From NCBI GenBank assembly GCA_002345145.1, contig DDVC01000177.1, positions 358 through 29,311 on the forward strand: DNA of 28,954 nt. Direction: 5' to 3'. Position 1 is the stretch's first letter, and every line of letters begins with the position of its first letter. The position numbers and the translations under genes are program-made. The DNA comes from Bacteroidetes bacterium UBA2322 (GTDB lineage: Bacteria > Bacteroidota > Bacteroidia > Chitinophagales > UBA2359). Below are positions 1-9,004 of the stretch, piece after piece. The notes beneath the pieces were generated by a model. The model had not been told where the DNA came from. It searched no databases and saw only the letters and a list, made by a program, of their open reading frames with translations.

Positions 1-42
1 TTCGTAATTCCTAATTCGTAATTCGTAATTCCTAATTCGTAA
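1..42. repeat. Tandem 21-bp repeat at window edge
   Basis: Two perfect 21-bp copies (1-21 and 22-42), built from the words TTCGTAA and TTCCTAA, end 10 nt before the ATG of the first gene. The array probably continues to the left of the window. AT-rich simple repeats of this kind sit between genes in many Bacteroidota. No promoter motif is visible inside it, so the promoter of the downstream gene may lie upstream of the window. Confidence 0.8.
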
Positions 43-52
43 TTCACAACTC

Positions 53-3000
53 ATGTTTTCATTTACCCGAAATATCTTTACCCTTATTTATCTGCTGGTA
101 GCAGGTTTTGCCACCCTTACCGCCCAAACCACCACCTACTGCAACGAGTGGATAGACTACAACAAACCACATTTTAAGATAAAGGTAGTCAATCAGTCTT
201 TATACCGCATACCTTATTCCGTGCTGGCAGCCAATGGCTTGCCCACTGTAGGTTCACAGTTAAAAATGTATAACATGGGGCAGGAAGTACCCCTGTATAT
301 CAGCACATCGGGCGCAATGGGCGAAACCGATTATGTGGAGTTTTTTGGTAAACCCAACGATGGCTCCTTCGATGCCCGATTGTACAGCAACCCGGCGTGG
401 CATTTAAACCCCCACCAAAATTTATTTACCGATACTGCTATTTACTTCCTCACTACTGCTAACCTTGGCGAGCCGGTACAGCGCTACCAAACTGTTGCCA
501 ACGACCTTAGCGTAGCCTTGCCACCCAAGGAGGAGTATTTTTGGCATACCGGTTTGGTTTGGTTTAGAAACATCTTTACCGGTGGCGTACCTTTTCGCAA
601 TTTGGGCGGGGTAAATAACTATTTTGCCGATTTTGGCGATGGCGAGGGGTTTACCTCCCTCCAGTTTAACGAAGGGCAAACCCGAAATGTGAAGGTTAAT
701 ACCGAACATGCCTACACCGGCAACCCAGCCCTTATGGCAAGGGTAGAAACTAAGGTAAACGGACAATCAAACAACCTCAGCAATATACCCGACCACCACC
801 TGCTTATTGACGTAAACGGCACGTTATATGTTGATACTGTTTACGAAGGGTACAGCAATTTCATATACCGCCCTAATGTGCCTGTGCTACAACTCACCTC
901 GCCCCTTACCGACATAAATTACACCAATGTTGCCGATATTGGCGGGGTGGACAAGGCATCGGTAGTATATGCAGGCATCACCTACCCGCGCCAGTTTAAT
1001 TTCAGCAATGCCCGAAAATTCCTGTTCACCATTCCAAACAACAGCAATAAATACATAGAAATAACCAATTTTAACGGCGCCGCCGCCCCTATACTCTACG
1101 ACCTTACCAACAAACTGCGCTTTGTGCCCGTAGTAGAAGCCGGCGTGTATAAGTTTTACCTGCCCGCAGTGCCGGGCGGTGGAGCAAACCGACAGTTATT
1201 TTTAAGCAATACTTCATCGGTTTGCGATTTTGTGTGCACTATGCCCGCATGCAACCCCAATAATTGCGGCATTTTTACTGTATCATCGCTTACGCCGGTT
1301 AGTTTTGTAAATTACAGTCAGGCTGCCAACCAAGGCAACTACCTCATTGTAGCACACACCTCGCTTATGGCAGGTGATATAGACCACGTAGAACGCTACC
1401 GCTTGTACCGAAGCAGCCCGGCAGGGGGCAGTTACAATGCCATAGTAGTAAATATAGACCAACTTTACGACCAGTTTGCCTACGGTTTGCAAAAAAATCC
1501 GTTATCTATAAACAATTTCATAAACTATGCCATTGACCAGTGGAATGCGCCGCCGCAGCATTTGCTGTTATTGGGTAAAGCCATCAGCTACCACCGCTTT
1601 GGCTTAGACGCAAACCGGTTTCACCAGTGTTTAGTGCCCACCTATGGGCATCAACCCTCCGACCTTATGCTCACGCGGCGCGGCATAAACGGCTTTCTTA
1701 CACAGTTAAGCGCCGGAAGGGTGCCCGCAAAATCGCCCAATGAAGTTGCCGCTTACTTAGATAAAATCATTCAGTACGAAACGTATGCCCCCTGCACCAA
1801 AGAAGACCGGCTATGGCGGAAAAAAGCTATACATATTGCAGGCGGCAACAATATAGGCGAGGCTAACTCTTTTTTGGCTTACCTCAATAAATACAAAACC
1901 ATTTACGAAGACACCCTTATGGGCGGTATAGTTGATTTTACCTATACCCGCGCTGCCGATGCCACCACCATAGTAGAGTTTCCGGATATTGACCAAAAAA
2001 TGAATAACGGTTTGGCGCTCATTTCTTTTCTTGGGCATTCATCGGGGCAATATTGGAATGTTGACCTCGAAGCCCCAACCAGTTACAGCAATACCGGCAA
2101 GTATCCGTTTATCATTTCCAGCTCTTGTTTTGTGGGTAATATACATGACCCCGTTACTTCATCGGGCGTAACCATGGCAGAAGATTACGTGCTTGCCAAC
2201 CAATTGGGCGCCATCGGGTTTATGGCTACTGTTTCGTTTGGTTTCCCCAGTTTTATGGATATTGTAGTGGATAGGCTTTATCGGAATTTTTGCTACGATT
2301 ATTACAATATGCCCATTGGGTACGCCATGAAAAAAGCCATTGAAACCATTTCGGTTACGCACCCCACCAGCGACGGGGTTAAAATGACCGTGCAAGAATA
2401 TACCCTTGCCGGCGACCCCGCAGTGGTCATTCACTCATGGAGCAAACCGGAGTACATCATTGACGAATCGGACGTGTTTTTTGAACCTGCCGAAATTACC
2501 ACCAATATAGACTCCTTTGCCGTACATGTGGTAGTTAATAACTTAGGTAAAGCTACTAAGGATTCTATTGCCTTGCAGGTTACCCGCACTTTTCCTGATG
2601 GCTCTACTGCCATAGCCGCCACCAAGCGGTTTTTAGCGCCCATTTTTAAAGATACCCTTACCCTGTACGTAAAAACTGCCAACGATACCACCTCCATTAC
2701 CGGCAATAATACCTTTACCGTATTGGTAGATTACGACAATAAAGTGGAAGAAGATTGCGAAAACAACAACCTTGCCTCTAAAGGAGCTTTTATTTTTTCC
2801 GATTTATTGGTGCCCATTTCGCCCTGCAATTTTAGCATAGTGTGTAACCCCAACCCCACTTTATATGCCTCTACCGGACAGCCGCTGCTGGCGGCTCTGC
2901 CCTACAAAATGGAAATAGATACCACCACCTTATTTAACAACCCACTCTCACAAATCCTGCTCAACAGCCAATCGGGGGTAATAAAATGGCAGCCCGGTAT

Positions 3001-5209
3001 TCCGCTTCAGCACGATAAAGTGTATTACTGGCGCGCCAGTCAGCTATCGCCCGCCGGCGATGCCTATAACTGGCAGATGAACTCGTTTATTTACCGTGCC
3101 GATAGTTGTGCGCCGGGCTGGAACCAATCGCACTACTACCAATACCTCCAAAATAAGTTCTTCCAAACCAAAATTAACCCCGCAAACCGCCATTTTGAAT
3201 TTACCGGCGTTACCAATGTGCTCAGAGCCAAAAATGCCCGTGATAACTACGCCGCCATTGATATAACCCTAAACGTTTCTAATACCCTGCTTGCCAATTC
3301 TTGTTTAAAAGGTACTTGCAACGGCGGTATCTCTATTTTGGCTTTTAAACCCGAATTGGTGCTCAACCCCATGACCACCACCCGCCTAAACGACCAGGCA
3401 AACTGCAACGGCGTGGGTACTTATGGCAATATACAATGCGCGCCGGGTGTGAAATATGGTTTTGAATTTCATACCGGCTCGGCAGAGCAATTGCAAAACA
3501 TGCTTAATTTCTTGCAAAATGTGGTGCCTAATGGCTACTATGTACTGGCATACAGTGTGCGCGACCACCGCCTTGGCGCTACCGACCCTGCCGATGTGAT
3601 GTACACCTACCAAGACCAAATTTACCAGTTTTTTGCCGATATGGGTATTCCACAATTAGATACCCTTAGCAGCAACCAACCTTTTATTGCCTTTGGTAAA
3701 AAAGGCTCCGGCGGTAGTTTTACCCCTACCTTTGTTACCCCTGCCAACCCCACCGCTACTTTTGAAGCCGATATTGTGGTAGAAGGTAAGCACCCAAATG
3801 GTAATGTTACCTCTACTACCATTGGGCCTGCCTTACAATGGGGCAACTTAAACTGGAAGCAATCTATTTTGGATAGTCCCATTGGCTCCGCCGATTCTAT
3901 CAGCGTAAATGTATATGGATTACCTACCAATGGCAGCCAGCCCGTACTCTTGCTTAACAGCAGCAGCAACCAAACTAACCTAAACCTTAGCTCTATAAAC
4001 GCCGCACAGTATCCCTTCCTCAAATTAGAAGCGGTAGCTTTTGATTCGGTAGCCTTTACCATGCCTCAAATAGACTACTGGCGCGTGTATTACCAACTTG
4101 CCGCCGAACTTGCGCTTAACCGCCATGAGCATTTTGTGTTTTTGAGTGATACCCTTTTGGAAGGCGAGCCCGTGCATTTGGAAATTGCCGTTACCAATGC
4201 CAGCAGCACCAATATGGATAGTGTGCTGGTGCATTACAACATTATTGACAACCAAAACCAATCGCGCATGATACCTAAGCGCCACCAACCCGTAGCCGCC
4301 CACCAAACCCAAATTTTTACCTTTGATTACAGTACCGAAGGACTGGGGGGCAACAATACCCTGATAGTGGAGCTTAATCCCGATAACGACCAGCCCGAAA
4401 AATTCCGCTTCAACAACGTACTCATTTTGTCGTTCTTTGTTATAAAAGACAAAATCAACCCCGTTTTAGATGTTACCTTCGATGGGCGGCATATTGCCGA
4501 TGGAGAGTTGGTTTCGGCAAAACCCACCATTACCATTATGGCAAAAGACGAAAACCGATACCTTGCCATTAACGATACCAGCAGTTTCCGCCTGTTTTTG
4601 CGCCAGCCCGATGCCGTAACAGGGCAGCCCTCTGCCATAGAAACGCCGCTGTTTTTCAGCAACCCCCAAATTACCTTTATTCCTGCCACCGCAGCACAGG
4701 CAGCTACAGGCAACAACGCTGCCAAAGTAGAGTACCGACCTACTTTTACCCAAAGCGGCTTGTATGAATTGGTGGTAAGGGCAAAAGACCGCAGCAGCAA
4801 CAACTTTGCCGCCGAAAAAGCCTACCGAACTGCCTTTAAGGTAGAAACCCGACCCATGATTTCTAACGTATTTAACTACCCTAATCCGTTTACCTCTTCT
4901 ACCCGATTTGTGTTTACCCTTACCGGCTCTGAAATTCCCGATTTTATGAAAATCCAAATCATGACGGTTTCGGGCAGAGTAGTGCGCGAAATTACCCGAA
5001 CCGAACTGGGGCAACTGCGCATAGGCAACAACCTCACCGATTTTGCCTGGGACGGCACCGACCAGTTTGGCAACCAACTTGCCAACGGCATTTACCTTTA
5101 CCGCGTAGTTACCCGCCTAAACGGTGAAAATATGGAAAACTTTAAGCTCGGTTCTGATAACGATGCCTTGTTTAAAAACGGTATCGGTAAAATGTACCTG
5201 ATGCGGTAA
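53..5209 (+). CDS. Secreted C25 (gingipain-family) cysteine peptidase, PorU2-like, with FlgD/T9SS-type C-terminus
   Basis: This is a 1718-residue exported protein. Residues 1-24 form a signal peptide ending in LTAQ. The peptidase C25 core covers roughly residues 420-790. The expected catalytic pair is visible as His662 in GHSSG and Cys692 in SSSCFVG. A CARDB-like beta domain follows at about 815-925. Long beta-rich segments then lead to a FlgD-like Ig fold from about 1600, with NYPNPF at 1608 and the WDGTD/NGIYLYR motifs typical of T9SS cargo and PorU-type proteins. The length matches proteins annotated as putative T9SS sortase PorU2, which are longer than classical PorU (about 1100-1300 residues). 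That family name comes from memory of the architecture. It acts at the cell surface or outer membrane, either as a sortase-like or a general secreted protease. The start is the first ATG, directly after the tandem repeat, and it is followed immediately by a good signal peptide. Confidence 0.85.
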   Translation: MFSFTRNIFTLIYLLVAGFATLTAQTTTYCNEWIDYNKPHFKIKVVNQSLYRIPYSVLAANGLPTVGSQLKMYNMGQEVPLYISTSGAMGETDYVEFFGKPNDGSFDARLYSNPAWHLNPHQNLFTDTAIYFLTTANLGEPVQRYQTVANDLSVALPPKEEYFWHTGLVWFRNIFTGGVPFRNLGGVNNYFADFGDGEGFTSLQFNEGQTRNVKVNTEHAYTGNPALMARVETKVNGQSNNLSNIPDHHLLIDVNGTLYVDTVYEGYSNFIYRPNVPVLQLTSPLTDINYTNVADIGGVDKASVVYAGITYPRQFNFSNARKFLFTIPNNSNKYIEITNFNGAAAPILYDLTNKLRFVPVVEAGVYKFYLPAVPGGGANRQLFLSNTSSVCDFVCTMPACNPNNCGIFTVSSLTPVSFVNYSQAANQGNYLIVAHTSLMAGDIDHVERYRLYRSSPAGGSYNAIVVNIDQLYDQFAYGLQKNPLSINNFINYAIDQWNAPPQHLLLLGKAISYHRFGLDANRFHQCLVPTYGHQPSDLMLTRRGINGFLTQLSAGRVPAKSPNEVAAYLDKIIQYETYAPCTKEDRLWRKKAIHIAGGNNIGEANSFLAYLNKYKTIYEDTLMGGIVDFTYTRAADATTIVEFPDIDQKMNNGLALISFLGHSSGQYWNVDLEAPTSYSNTGKYPFIISSSCFVGNIHDPVTSSGVTMAEDYVLANQLGAIGFMATVSFGFPSFMDIVVDRLYRNFCYDYYNMPIGYAMKKAIETISVTHPTSDGVKMTVQEYTLAGDPAVVIHSWSKPEYIIDESDVFFEPAEITTNIDSFAVHVVVNNLGKATKDSIALQVTRTFPDGSTAIAATKRFLAPIFKDTLTLYVKTANDTTSITGNNTFTVLVDYDNKVEEDCENNNLASKGAFIFSDLLVPISPCNFSIVCNPNPTLYASTGQPLLAALPYKMEIDTTTLFNNPLSQILLNSQSGVIKWQPGIPLQHDKVYYWRASQLSPAGDAYNWQMNSFIYRADSCAPGWNQSHYYQYLQNKFFQTKINPANRHFEFTGVTNVLRAKNARDNYAAIDITLNVSNTLLANSCLKGTCNGGISILAFKPELVLNPMTTTRLNDQANCNGVGTYGNIQCAPGVKYGFEFHTGSAEQLQNMLNFLQNVVPNGYYVLAYSVRDHRLGATDPADVMYTYQDQIYQFFADMGIPQLDTLSSNQPFIAFGKKGSGGSFTPTFVTPANPTATFEADIVVEGKHPNGNVTSTTIGPALQWGNLNWKQSILDSPIGSADSISVNVYGLPTNGSQPVLLLNSSSNQTNLNLSSINAAQYPFLKLEAVAFDSVAFTMPQIDYWRVYYQLAAELALNRHEHFVFLSDTLLEGEPVHLEIAVTNASSTNMDSVLVHYNIIDNQNQSRMIPKRHQPVAAHQTQIFTFDYSTEGLGGNNTLIVELNPDNDQPEKFRFNNVLILSFFVIKDKINPVLDVTFDGRHIADGELVSAKPTITIMAKDENRYLAINDTSSFRLFLRQPDAVTGQPSAIETPLFFSNPQITFIPATAAQAATGNNAAKVEYRPTFTQSGLYELVVRAKDRSSNNFAAEKAYRTAFKVETRPMISNVFNYPNPFTSSTRFVFTLTGSEIPDFMKIQIMTVSGRVVREITRTELGQLRIGNNLTDFAWDGTDQFGNQLANGIYLYRVVTRLNGENMENFKLGSDNDALFKNGIGKMYLMR

Positions 5210-5211
5210 CC

Positions 5212-5240
5212 CCGGTAAAAACCGGCTTTAACCGCGGTTA
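5212..5240. terminator. Hairpin and 12-bp palindrome after the C25 peptidase gene
   Basis: CCGGT (5212-5216) pairs with ACCGG (5221-5225) across an AAAA loop. A perfect 12-bp palindrome, TAACCGCGGTTA, follows at 5229-5240, then TTATTTGTTG. The structures begin 3 nt after the stop codon. This is a plausible weak terminator for the plus-strand gene. The short stem and the lack of a clean T run limit confidence. Confidence 0.35.
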
Positions 5241-5257
5241 TTATTTGTTGTTACCCT

Positions 5258-5305
5258 CTTAGTGTTCTTTGTGGTTACATAGCTGAAACCACAAAGAACA
5301 CTAAG
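5258..5305. repeat. Perfect 19-bp inverted repeat between convergent genes
   Basis: Arms 5258-5276 and 5287-5305 are exact reverse complements with a 10-nt loop. They contain the words CTTAGTG, TTCTTTG and GTGGTT. The repeat lies between the 3' ends of two convergent genes, where it could act as a bidirectional transcription stop or an RNA-stabilising structure. There is no T run on either side, so it is not a standard intrinsic terminator. Similar TTCTTTGTGGTT words are common between Bacteroidota genes (general knowledge). Confidence 0.75.
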
Positions 5306-5329
5306 GCAGGAGCAAAATTTTGTTATACC

Positions 5330-5959
5330 TTAGTTAATTATCCACATCAGGGTTCTTTTAGAAACGCCTTGTATTTTACTGTCTATTACACTAAACGCCT
5401 TGTTTGATACCGCAGGGCAGCCCCAACCTTCGGGGGTACCTGCCGGAAAAATTTCGTTATTGGCTACCATATCCCAAGAGTGAAACACTATTTGTCGCGC
5501 AAGGGCATTGTTATTAGTGCTTTCCATGCCGTGCATCAGGTATTTTTTGTTTACCCCCCAACTGCTATAGCCGCGTTCGCCAAGAATATACTTACCCACC
5601 GATGAGCAGTGGGTGTTGGGCACATTACTTACTATGGCATTGGTTTTACTATAATCTCCACCCCAGGGGTTATTGCAGCAGCCGTGGCTCACTAAGTAAC
5701 TATGTGTGCGGGCATTTTTACTGAAATCCCAAATAAAAAACCGGTTTTTACCGGAATGTACCGATAAATCAATCAGTATAAAAAAATCGGTGTTCAGTGA
5801 TTTTCTGTAACAATACTGTAACGCATCTTGGGCAAATTGGGCATAATCTTGTTTGTTGTACTTGGGTGCAATAACTACCTGCTCTTCAACGGGTTTGTTG
5901 CAAGCTGCCGAACCCGATAAAAAAAACAAAGTTATTCCATACAAAAAAAGTGTTCTCAT
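5330..5959 (-). CDS. Lipoprotein, murein L,D-transpeptidase catalytic domain family (YkuD_2-like)
   Basis: This 209-residue protein begins with a hydrophobic lipoprotein-type signal, with the candidate lipid-modified cysteine at residue 20 (SGSAAC); the lipobox is imperfect. The rest resembles the YkuD_2 branch of L,D-transpeptidases. It has a conserved HG pair (His143 in LMHGME) and the nucleophile motif GWGCPAVS, with Cys181 near the C-terminus. The family forms or edits peptidoglycan cross-links in the periplasm. A lipid anchor would hold the enzyme at a membrane. The gene is monocistronic, convergent with the peptidase gene and divergent from glyA. The catalytic residues appear intact. 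I see no TAnnTTTG promoter box upstream. Substrate specificity cannot be inferred. Confidence 0.8.
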   Translation of the reverse strand: MRTLFLYGITLFFLSGSAACNKPVEEQVVIAPKYNKQDYAQFAQDALQYCYRKSLNTDFFILIDLSVHSGKNRFFIWDFSKNARTHSYLVSHGCCNNPWGGDYSKTNAIVSNVPNTHCSSVGKYILGERGYSSWGVNKKYLMHGMESTNNNALARQIVFHSWDMVANNEIFPAGTPEGWGCPAVSNKAFSVIDSKIQGVSKRTLMWIIN

Positions 5960-6435
5960 ACTGTTTAGAGGGTTTTGGTGACTAAAACACTCTTCTAAAC
6001 TTACAAGTGTTAGTTTTAGTATGTAAACACAAAAAAATGCCCTCCCATTTTGTGCCGGAAGCGCATTTGTGGGTATAGAGTGGGTTTAGTGTTTTGGTGG
6101 GTGCAGCCCCGATTGAGATATTCCCACCTGTTTTCAGCAAAAAGCACACGTGGTTAGTGGTTAGTTTTGGTAAATGGTAGTGGGGACTAACACACTCCTA
6201 ACTTTTCACTATCCACTACTTGAGCGTTTATTTTCAAAAATCGGCGCTAATCAGCTCCATCCGCGTTATCTGTGTGCTAATTGCTACCGGTTTTGCGAAC
6301 ATACCGTAGCAAGACCTTTGTGTGCCATTTTACATCAAACTGGGGGCTACACTCGTTTGGGTTGTTTCGTAGTTTACCAAAATACCAACAGGTTGTTTAC
6401 CCCAAACCCAAACTTACCGCACTACAAACAACCCG

Positions 6436-6470
6436 AAAACGCCCATTTGTTATGCAGATAGGCGTTTTTT
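6436..6470 (+). terminator. Stem-loop with T run upstream of glyA
   Basis: AAAACGCC (6436-6443) pairs exactly with GGCGTTTT (6461-6468) around a 17-nt loop, and the right arm runs into six T residues. This looks like an intrinsic terminator, but no clear plus-strand gene precedes it. It may end a leader or readthrough transcript and so insulate glyA. It may also overlap the -33 region of the glyA promoter. Confidence 0.4.
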
Positions 6471-6493
6471 GCTGTTTCAATGGGCTTTATGCG

Positions 6494-6501
6494 TATCTTT
6501 G
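6494..6501 (+). promoter_or_regulatory. Bacteroidota -7 promoter box of glyA
   Basis: TATCTTTG is an exact match to the Bacteroidota consensus TAnnTTTG. It lies 27 nt before the glyA ATG, which would give a short 5' leader of about 20 nt. A TTTG at 6468-6471 could be the -33 element, but its spacing (22 nt) is slightly longer than the usual 19-21. Confidence 0.5.
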
Positions 6502-6528
6502 CGCTTCAACTTGTTTAAATTTTTACCA

Positions 6529-7833
6529 ATGACCACACAAAATCAATATCCTGCCGAAGGTTTAACCGATTCAATCATATTCCAACTTATAGAGGAGGAG
6601 CGCCACCGCCAAACACGAGGCATTGAGCTGATAGCTTCCGAAAACTTTACCTCCCAACAAGTGCGCGCTGCTATGGGCAGCGTACTCACCCACAAATATG
6701 CCGAGGGCTACCCGGGCAAGCGGTATTATGGCGGCTGCGAAGTGGTTGACCAAATAGAGCAACTTGCCATAGACCGTGCCAAACAACTTTTTGGAGCGGC
6801 TTGGGCTAATGTGCAGCCGCACTCGGGCGCACAAGCCAACGCTGCGGTAATGCTGGCGCTGCTGCAACCCGGCGATACCATTATGGGCTTTAACTTAGCA
6901 CATGGCGGACACCTTACGCATGGGTCGCCGGTAAATTTTTCGGGCAAACTGTATAAGGTTGCCGCTTATGGCGTGGAAGAAGAAACCGGCGTTATTGATA
7001 TGGATAAGGTTGCCCAAATAGCCCTACAAGCCAAACCAAAGCTGATTATTTGCGGCGCATCGGCTTACTCGCGCGATTGGGATTATGCCCAATTTAGAGC
7101 CATTGCCGATGAAGTGGGAGCTATGCTGCTTGCCGATATTGCTCACCCGGCGGGGTTAATTGCCAAAGGATTGCTCAATAATCCGCTGCCGCATTGCCAT
7201 ATTATAACCACCACTACCCATAAAACGCTGCGCGGTCCCAGGGGCGGCATGATTATGATAGGGCAGGATATGGAAAACCCGTTTGGCATAACCAATGCCA
7301 AGGGCGAAGTAGCTTTGTTGAGCGCCTTGTTAGATGGCGCTGTGTTTCCGGGTACGCAGGGCGGACCTTTGGAACACGTAATTGCTGCCAAAGCGGTTGC
7401 CTACGGCGAAGCCCTTACCGATGGGTTTGCCCGATATATAGAACAAGTGCGCCGCAATGCCCAAGCTATGGCTGCCGAATTTACCCAACGCGGCTACCAG
7501 ATTGTATCGGGCGGTACCGATAACCACTTGCTGCTTATTGACCTGCGCAATAAAAACATATCGGGTAAAAAAGCCGATGCCGCCCTTGGACTTGCCGATA
7601 TTACGGTAAACAAAAACATGGTGCCTTTTGATACGCGTTCGCCTTTTGTTACATCGGGCATACGTATTGGCACGCCTGCCATTACCTCCCGTGGGCTTAA
7701 AGAGCCTCAAATGCTGCAAATAGTAGATTGGATTGATACTGTTATTACCCATGCTGATGACGAGCGCAAAATTGCTGCCGTAAAACAGGCGGTAAACGAT
7801 ATGATGGGTCAGTATCCGCTGTTTGTGTGGTAA
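6529..7833 (+). CDS. glyA: Serine hydroxymethyltransferase
   Basis: This PLP enzyme interconverts serine plus tetrahydrofolate with glycine plus 5,10-methylene-tetrahydrofolate in the cytoplasm, supplying one-carbon units. The 434-residue product shows the whole family signature: IELIASENF near the N-terminus, YAEGYPGKRYYGGC, the PLP-binding lysine (Lys232) in TTTTHKTLRGPRGG, and FPGTQGGPLEH. An in-frame ATG 60 nt upstream (6469) would add LFQWALCVSLRF-type residues unlike the family. That ATG also falls before the -7 box, so the start at 6529 is preferred. The gene stands alone, and all key residues are present. Confidence 0.97.
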   Translation: MTTQNQYPAEGLTDSIIFQLIEEERHRQTRGIELIASENFTSQQVRAAMGSVLTHKYAEGYPGKRYYGGCEVVDQIEQLAIDRAKQLFGAAWANVQPHSGAQANAAVMLALLQPGDTIMGFNLAHGGHLTHGSPVNFSGKLYKVAAYGVEEETGVIDMDKVAQIALQAKPKLIICGASAYSRDWDYAQFRAIADEVGAMLLADIAHPAGLIAKGLLNNPLPHCHIITTTTHKTLRGPRGGMIMIGQDMENPFGITNAKGEVALLSALLDGAVFPGTQGGPLEHVIAAKAVAYGEALTDGFARYIEQVRRNAQAMAAEFTQRGYQIVSGGTDNHLLLIDLRNKNISGKKADAALGLADITVNKNMVPFDTRSPFVTSGIRIGTPAITSRGLKEPQMLQIVDWIDTVITHADDERKIAAVKQAVNDMMGQYPLFVW

Positions 7834-7865
7834 AACAAACGGTTTATTTTAGAGAAGCAGCTCTT

Positions 7866-7992
7866 GCAAAGGCGCAAGGAGTTAAAGAAGGGCTGTATGC
7901 TACCAATTAGCCTGCAAAAACGTCATAAGTTTGAAAGTTATACAGTAGTCAAGTACATACAACTACCCTCTTTTTTTTCTTTGCGTCTTTGC
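7866..7992. repeat. 15-bp wide-loop inverted repeat in the glyA downstream junction
   Basis: The left arm 7866-7880 (GCAAAGGCGCAAGGA) pairs over all 15 positions with 7978-7992 (TCTTTGCGTCTTTGC), allowing two G-U pairs. The 97-nt loop contains one copy of the 31-bp direct repeat described separately. The arm belongs to the CTTTGCGTCTTTGCG-type words that recur between Bacteroidota genes. It lies between the convergent 3' ends of glyA and the methyltransferase gene and may serve as their shared transcription end. Confidence 0.6.
7905..7935. repeat. 31-bp direct repeat, copy 1
   Basis: This 31-bp stretch begins AATTAGCCTGCAAAAACG and ends ATAAGTTTGAA. It is repeated without change at 8009-8039, 104 bp downstream. 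Neither copy is in a gene. The exact identity suggests a recent duplication or a conserved intergenic element. Confidence 0.9.
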
Positions 7993-8008
7993 GTGAAATA
8001 AAGTATTG

Positions 8009-8039
8009 AATTAGCCTGCAAAAACGTCATAAGTTTGAA
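8009..8039. repeat. 31-bp direct repeat, copy 2
   Basis: This is the exact second copy of the repeat at 7905-7935. It lies 64 nt before the 3' end of the convergent methyltransferase gene. The two copies flank the right arm of the wide-loop inverted repeat. Confidence 0.9.
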
Positions 8040-8102
8040 TGGGGTGGGAGAACCTAAGTAGATACTAATGCCCGATGATTGTTAGCCAACTGTTGCTAAA
8101 TG

Positions 8103-8855
8103 TTAAGTTGCTCCGCGCGTTGCTACCATAATAAGGTTTGGGGTGAAAATAAGCCCTTTTACCGACCTGCCCGATGCAAATACGGTGGCTTTGGCAGCAA
8201 GGGTAACCAATTGCCACATTGCCCGCCTAACCAGGTTTTTGCCCGCCTGCTGTATATGGATGCACGAGGGGTAAACCGATGCCTGTGCAAATTGTGCGCT
8301 AAGGAGCAATTGCCGGGCAGCGGAGGGATTGAGCAGCGTTTCGTGGGTAAAATCGCCATACATATATAAAGATGCCATGAGTGCATCGGCATTAGGCGTC
8401 CGAAAAATGGCTTTACCTCCCGGTTTAAGCGCTTGGTAAACTGCTCTCAATACTTCTACCAGTTCATCTTTACCAAAATGCTCAATAATATCAATGCCTG
8501 TGATGAGGTTAAACGTATGGGAGTGTGCCTGTAGGTAGGGAATTAAATCGGCTTCATAGATATTGGGGATACCTAATTGCCGGGCAATGGTTATTTGTGC
8601 AGGGCTTATATCAATGCCGCTCACTTGTTGGTAGCCTTTTTGTTGGAGTGCATACACCCATGAGCCAAATCCGCAGCCAATGTCTAAAATGACAGGGTTT
8701 TGTGCGGGCGGCGGCAAATGAGGTAAAATTTCTTGGCTCAACAACCAGTTATCGTGATTCATTTGAGCTGTAGGCTGTAAACGCACATCTTCCATGCGCC
8801 TGCCTGTCTGCGTTTCAAAGTAGTTTTGGTATAGCGTTTTGCGGTATTGATACAT
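8103..8855 (-). CDS. Class I SAM-dependent methyltransferase
   Basis: This 250-residue soluble protein has the Rossmann-fold methyltransferase motifs in order. Motif I is VILDIGCGFGSW, motif II ends in the acidic SGIDIS loop, and the post-I region is ITGIDIIEHF. ALKPGGKAIFRTPN is the motif-IV/V segment common in ubiquinone/O-antigen-type methyltransferases (Methyltransf_11/23). The substrate cannot be read from the sequence. The open frame continues upstream to a TTG at 8990. I prefer the ATG at 8855 (MYQYRKTLYQ) because the extra 45 residues are hydrophobic, lack family resemblance and need a rare start. The gene lies downstream of the App1-like phosphatase gene on the same strand and may be co-transcribed with it. 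Confidence 0.8.
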   Translation of the reverse strand: MYQYRKTLYQNYFETQTGRRMEDVRLQPTAQMNHDNWLLSQEILPHLPPPAQNPVILDIGCGFGSWVYALQQKGYQQVSGIDISPAQITIARQLGIPNIYEADLIPYLQAHSHTFNLITGIDIIEHFGKDELVEVLRAVYQALKPGGKAIFRTPNADALMASLYMYGDFTHETLLNPSAARQLLLSAQFAQASVYPSCIHIQQAGKNLVRRAMWQLVTLAAKATVFASGRSVKGLIFTPNLIMVATRGAT

Positions 8856-9004
8856 GAGGGCTATCGGGAGAAAATGATGAGGCGGGTGCAAAATGTAAAA
8901 TCCATTCCAAAAAAGGGCGAAAAGTACATAAACTTCGGGAAAAAGAACGCTTTGCGTGTGGTATCTAATTTTAGGCAAAAACCTTGGCAATGTACGGTTA
9001 GCGG

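Larger units (their letters stand above)
5960..6528. other. 569-nt divergent intergenic region
   Basis: This spacer separates the L,D-transpeptidase lipoprotein gene (minus) from glyA (plus). It holds the glyA -7 box and a hairpin close to glyA. Short open frames here show no family resemblance and no signal peptide. The central part (6130-6230) contains imperfect repeats of GGTTAGT and ACTAAC. I see nothing else that can be named. Confidence 0.5.

Noticed and set aside
5258..5305. Insertion sequence remnant
   Set aside because: No transposase, target-site duplication or terminal repeats surround the palindrome.
6174..6461. 95-codon plus-strand frame in the glyA upstream region
   Set aside because: Its translation has no family-like segment and the frame overlaps a terminator-like hairpin and repeats.
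6469..6528. Upstream ATG start for glyA
   Set aside because: The extra 20 residues do not resemble serine hydroxymethyltransferases, and the -7 box lies between this ATG and the family-like start at 6529.
8856..8990. Longer methyltransferase start at a TTG
   Set aside because: It needs a rare start codon and adds a hydrophobic stretch not expected before the methyltransferase fold.
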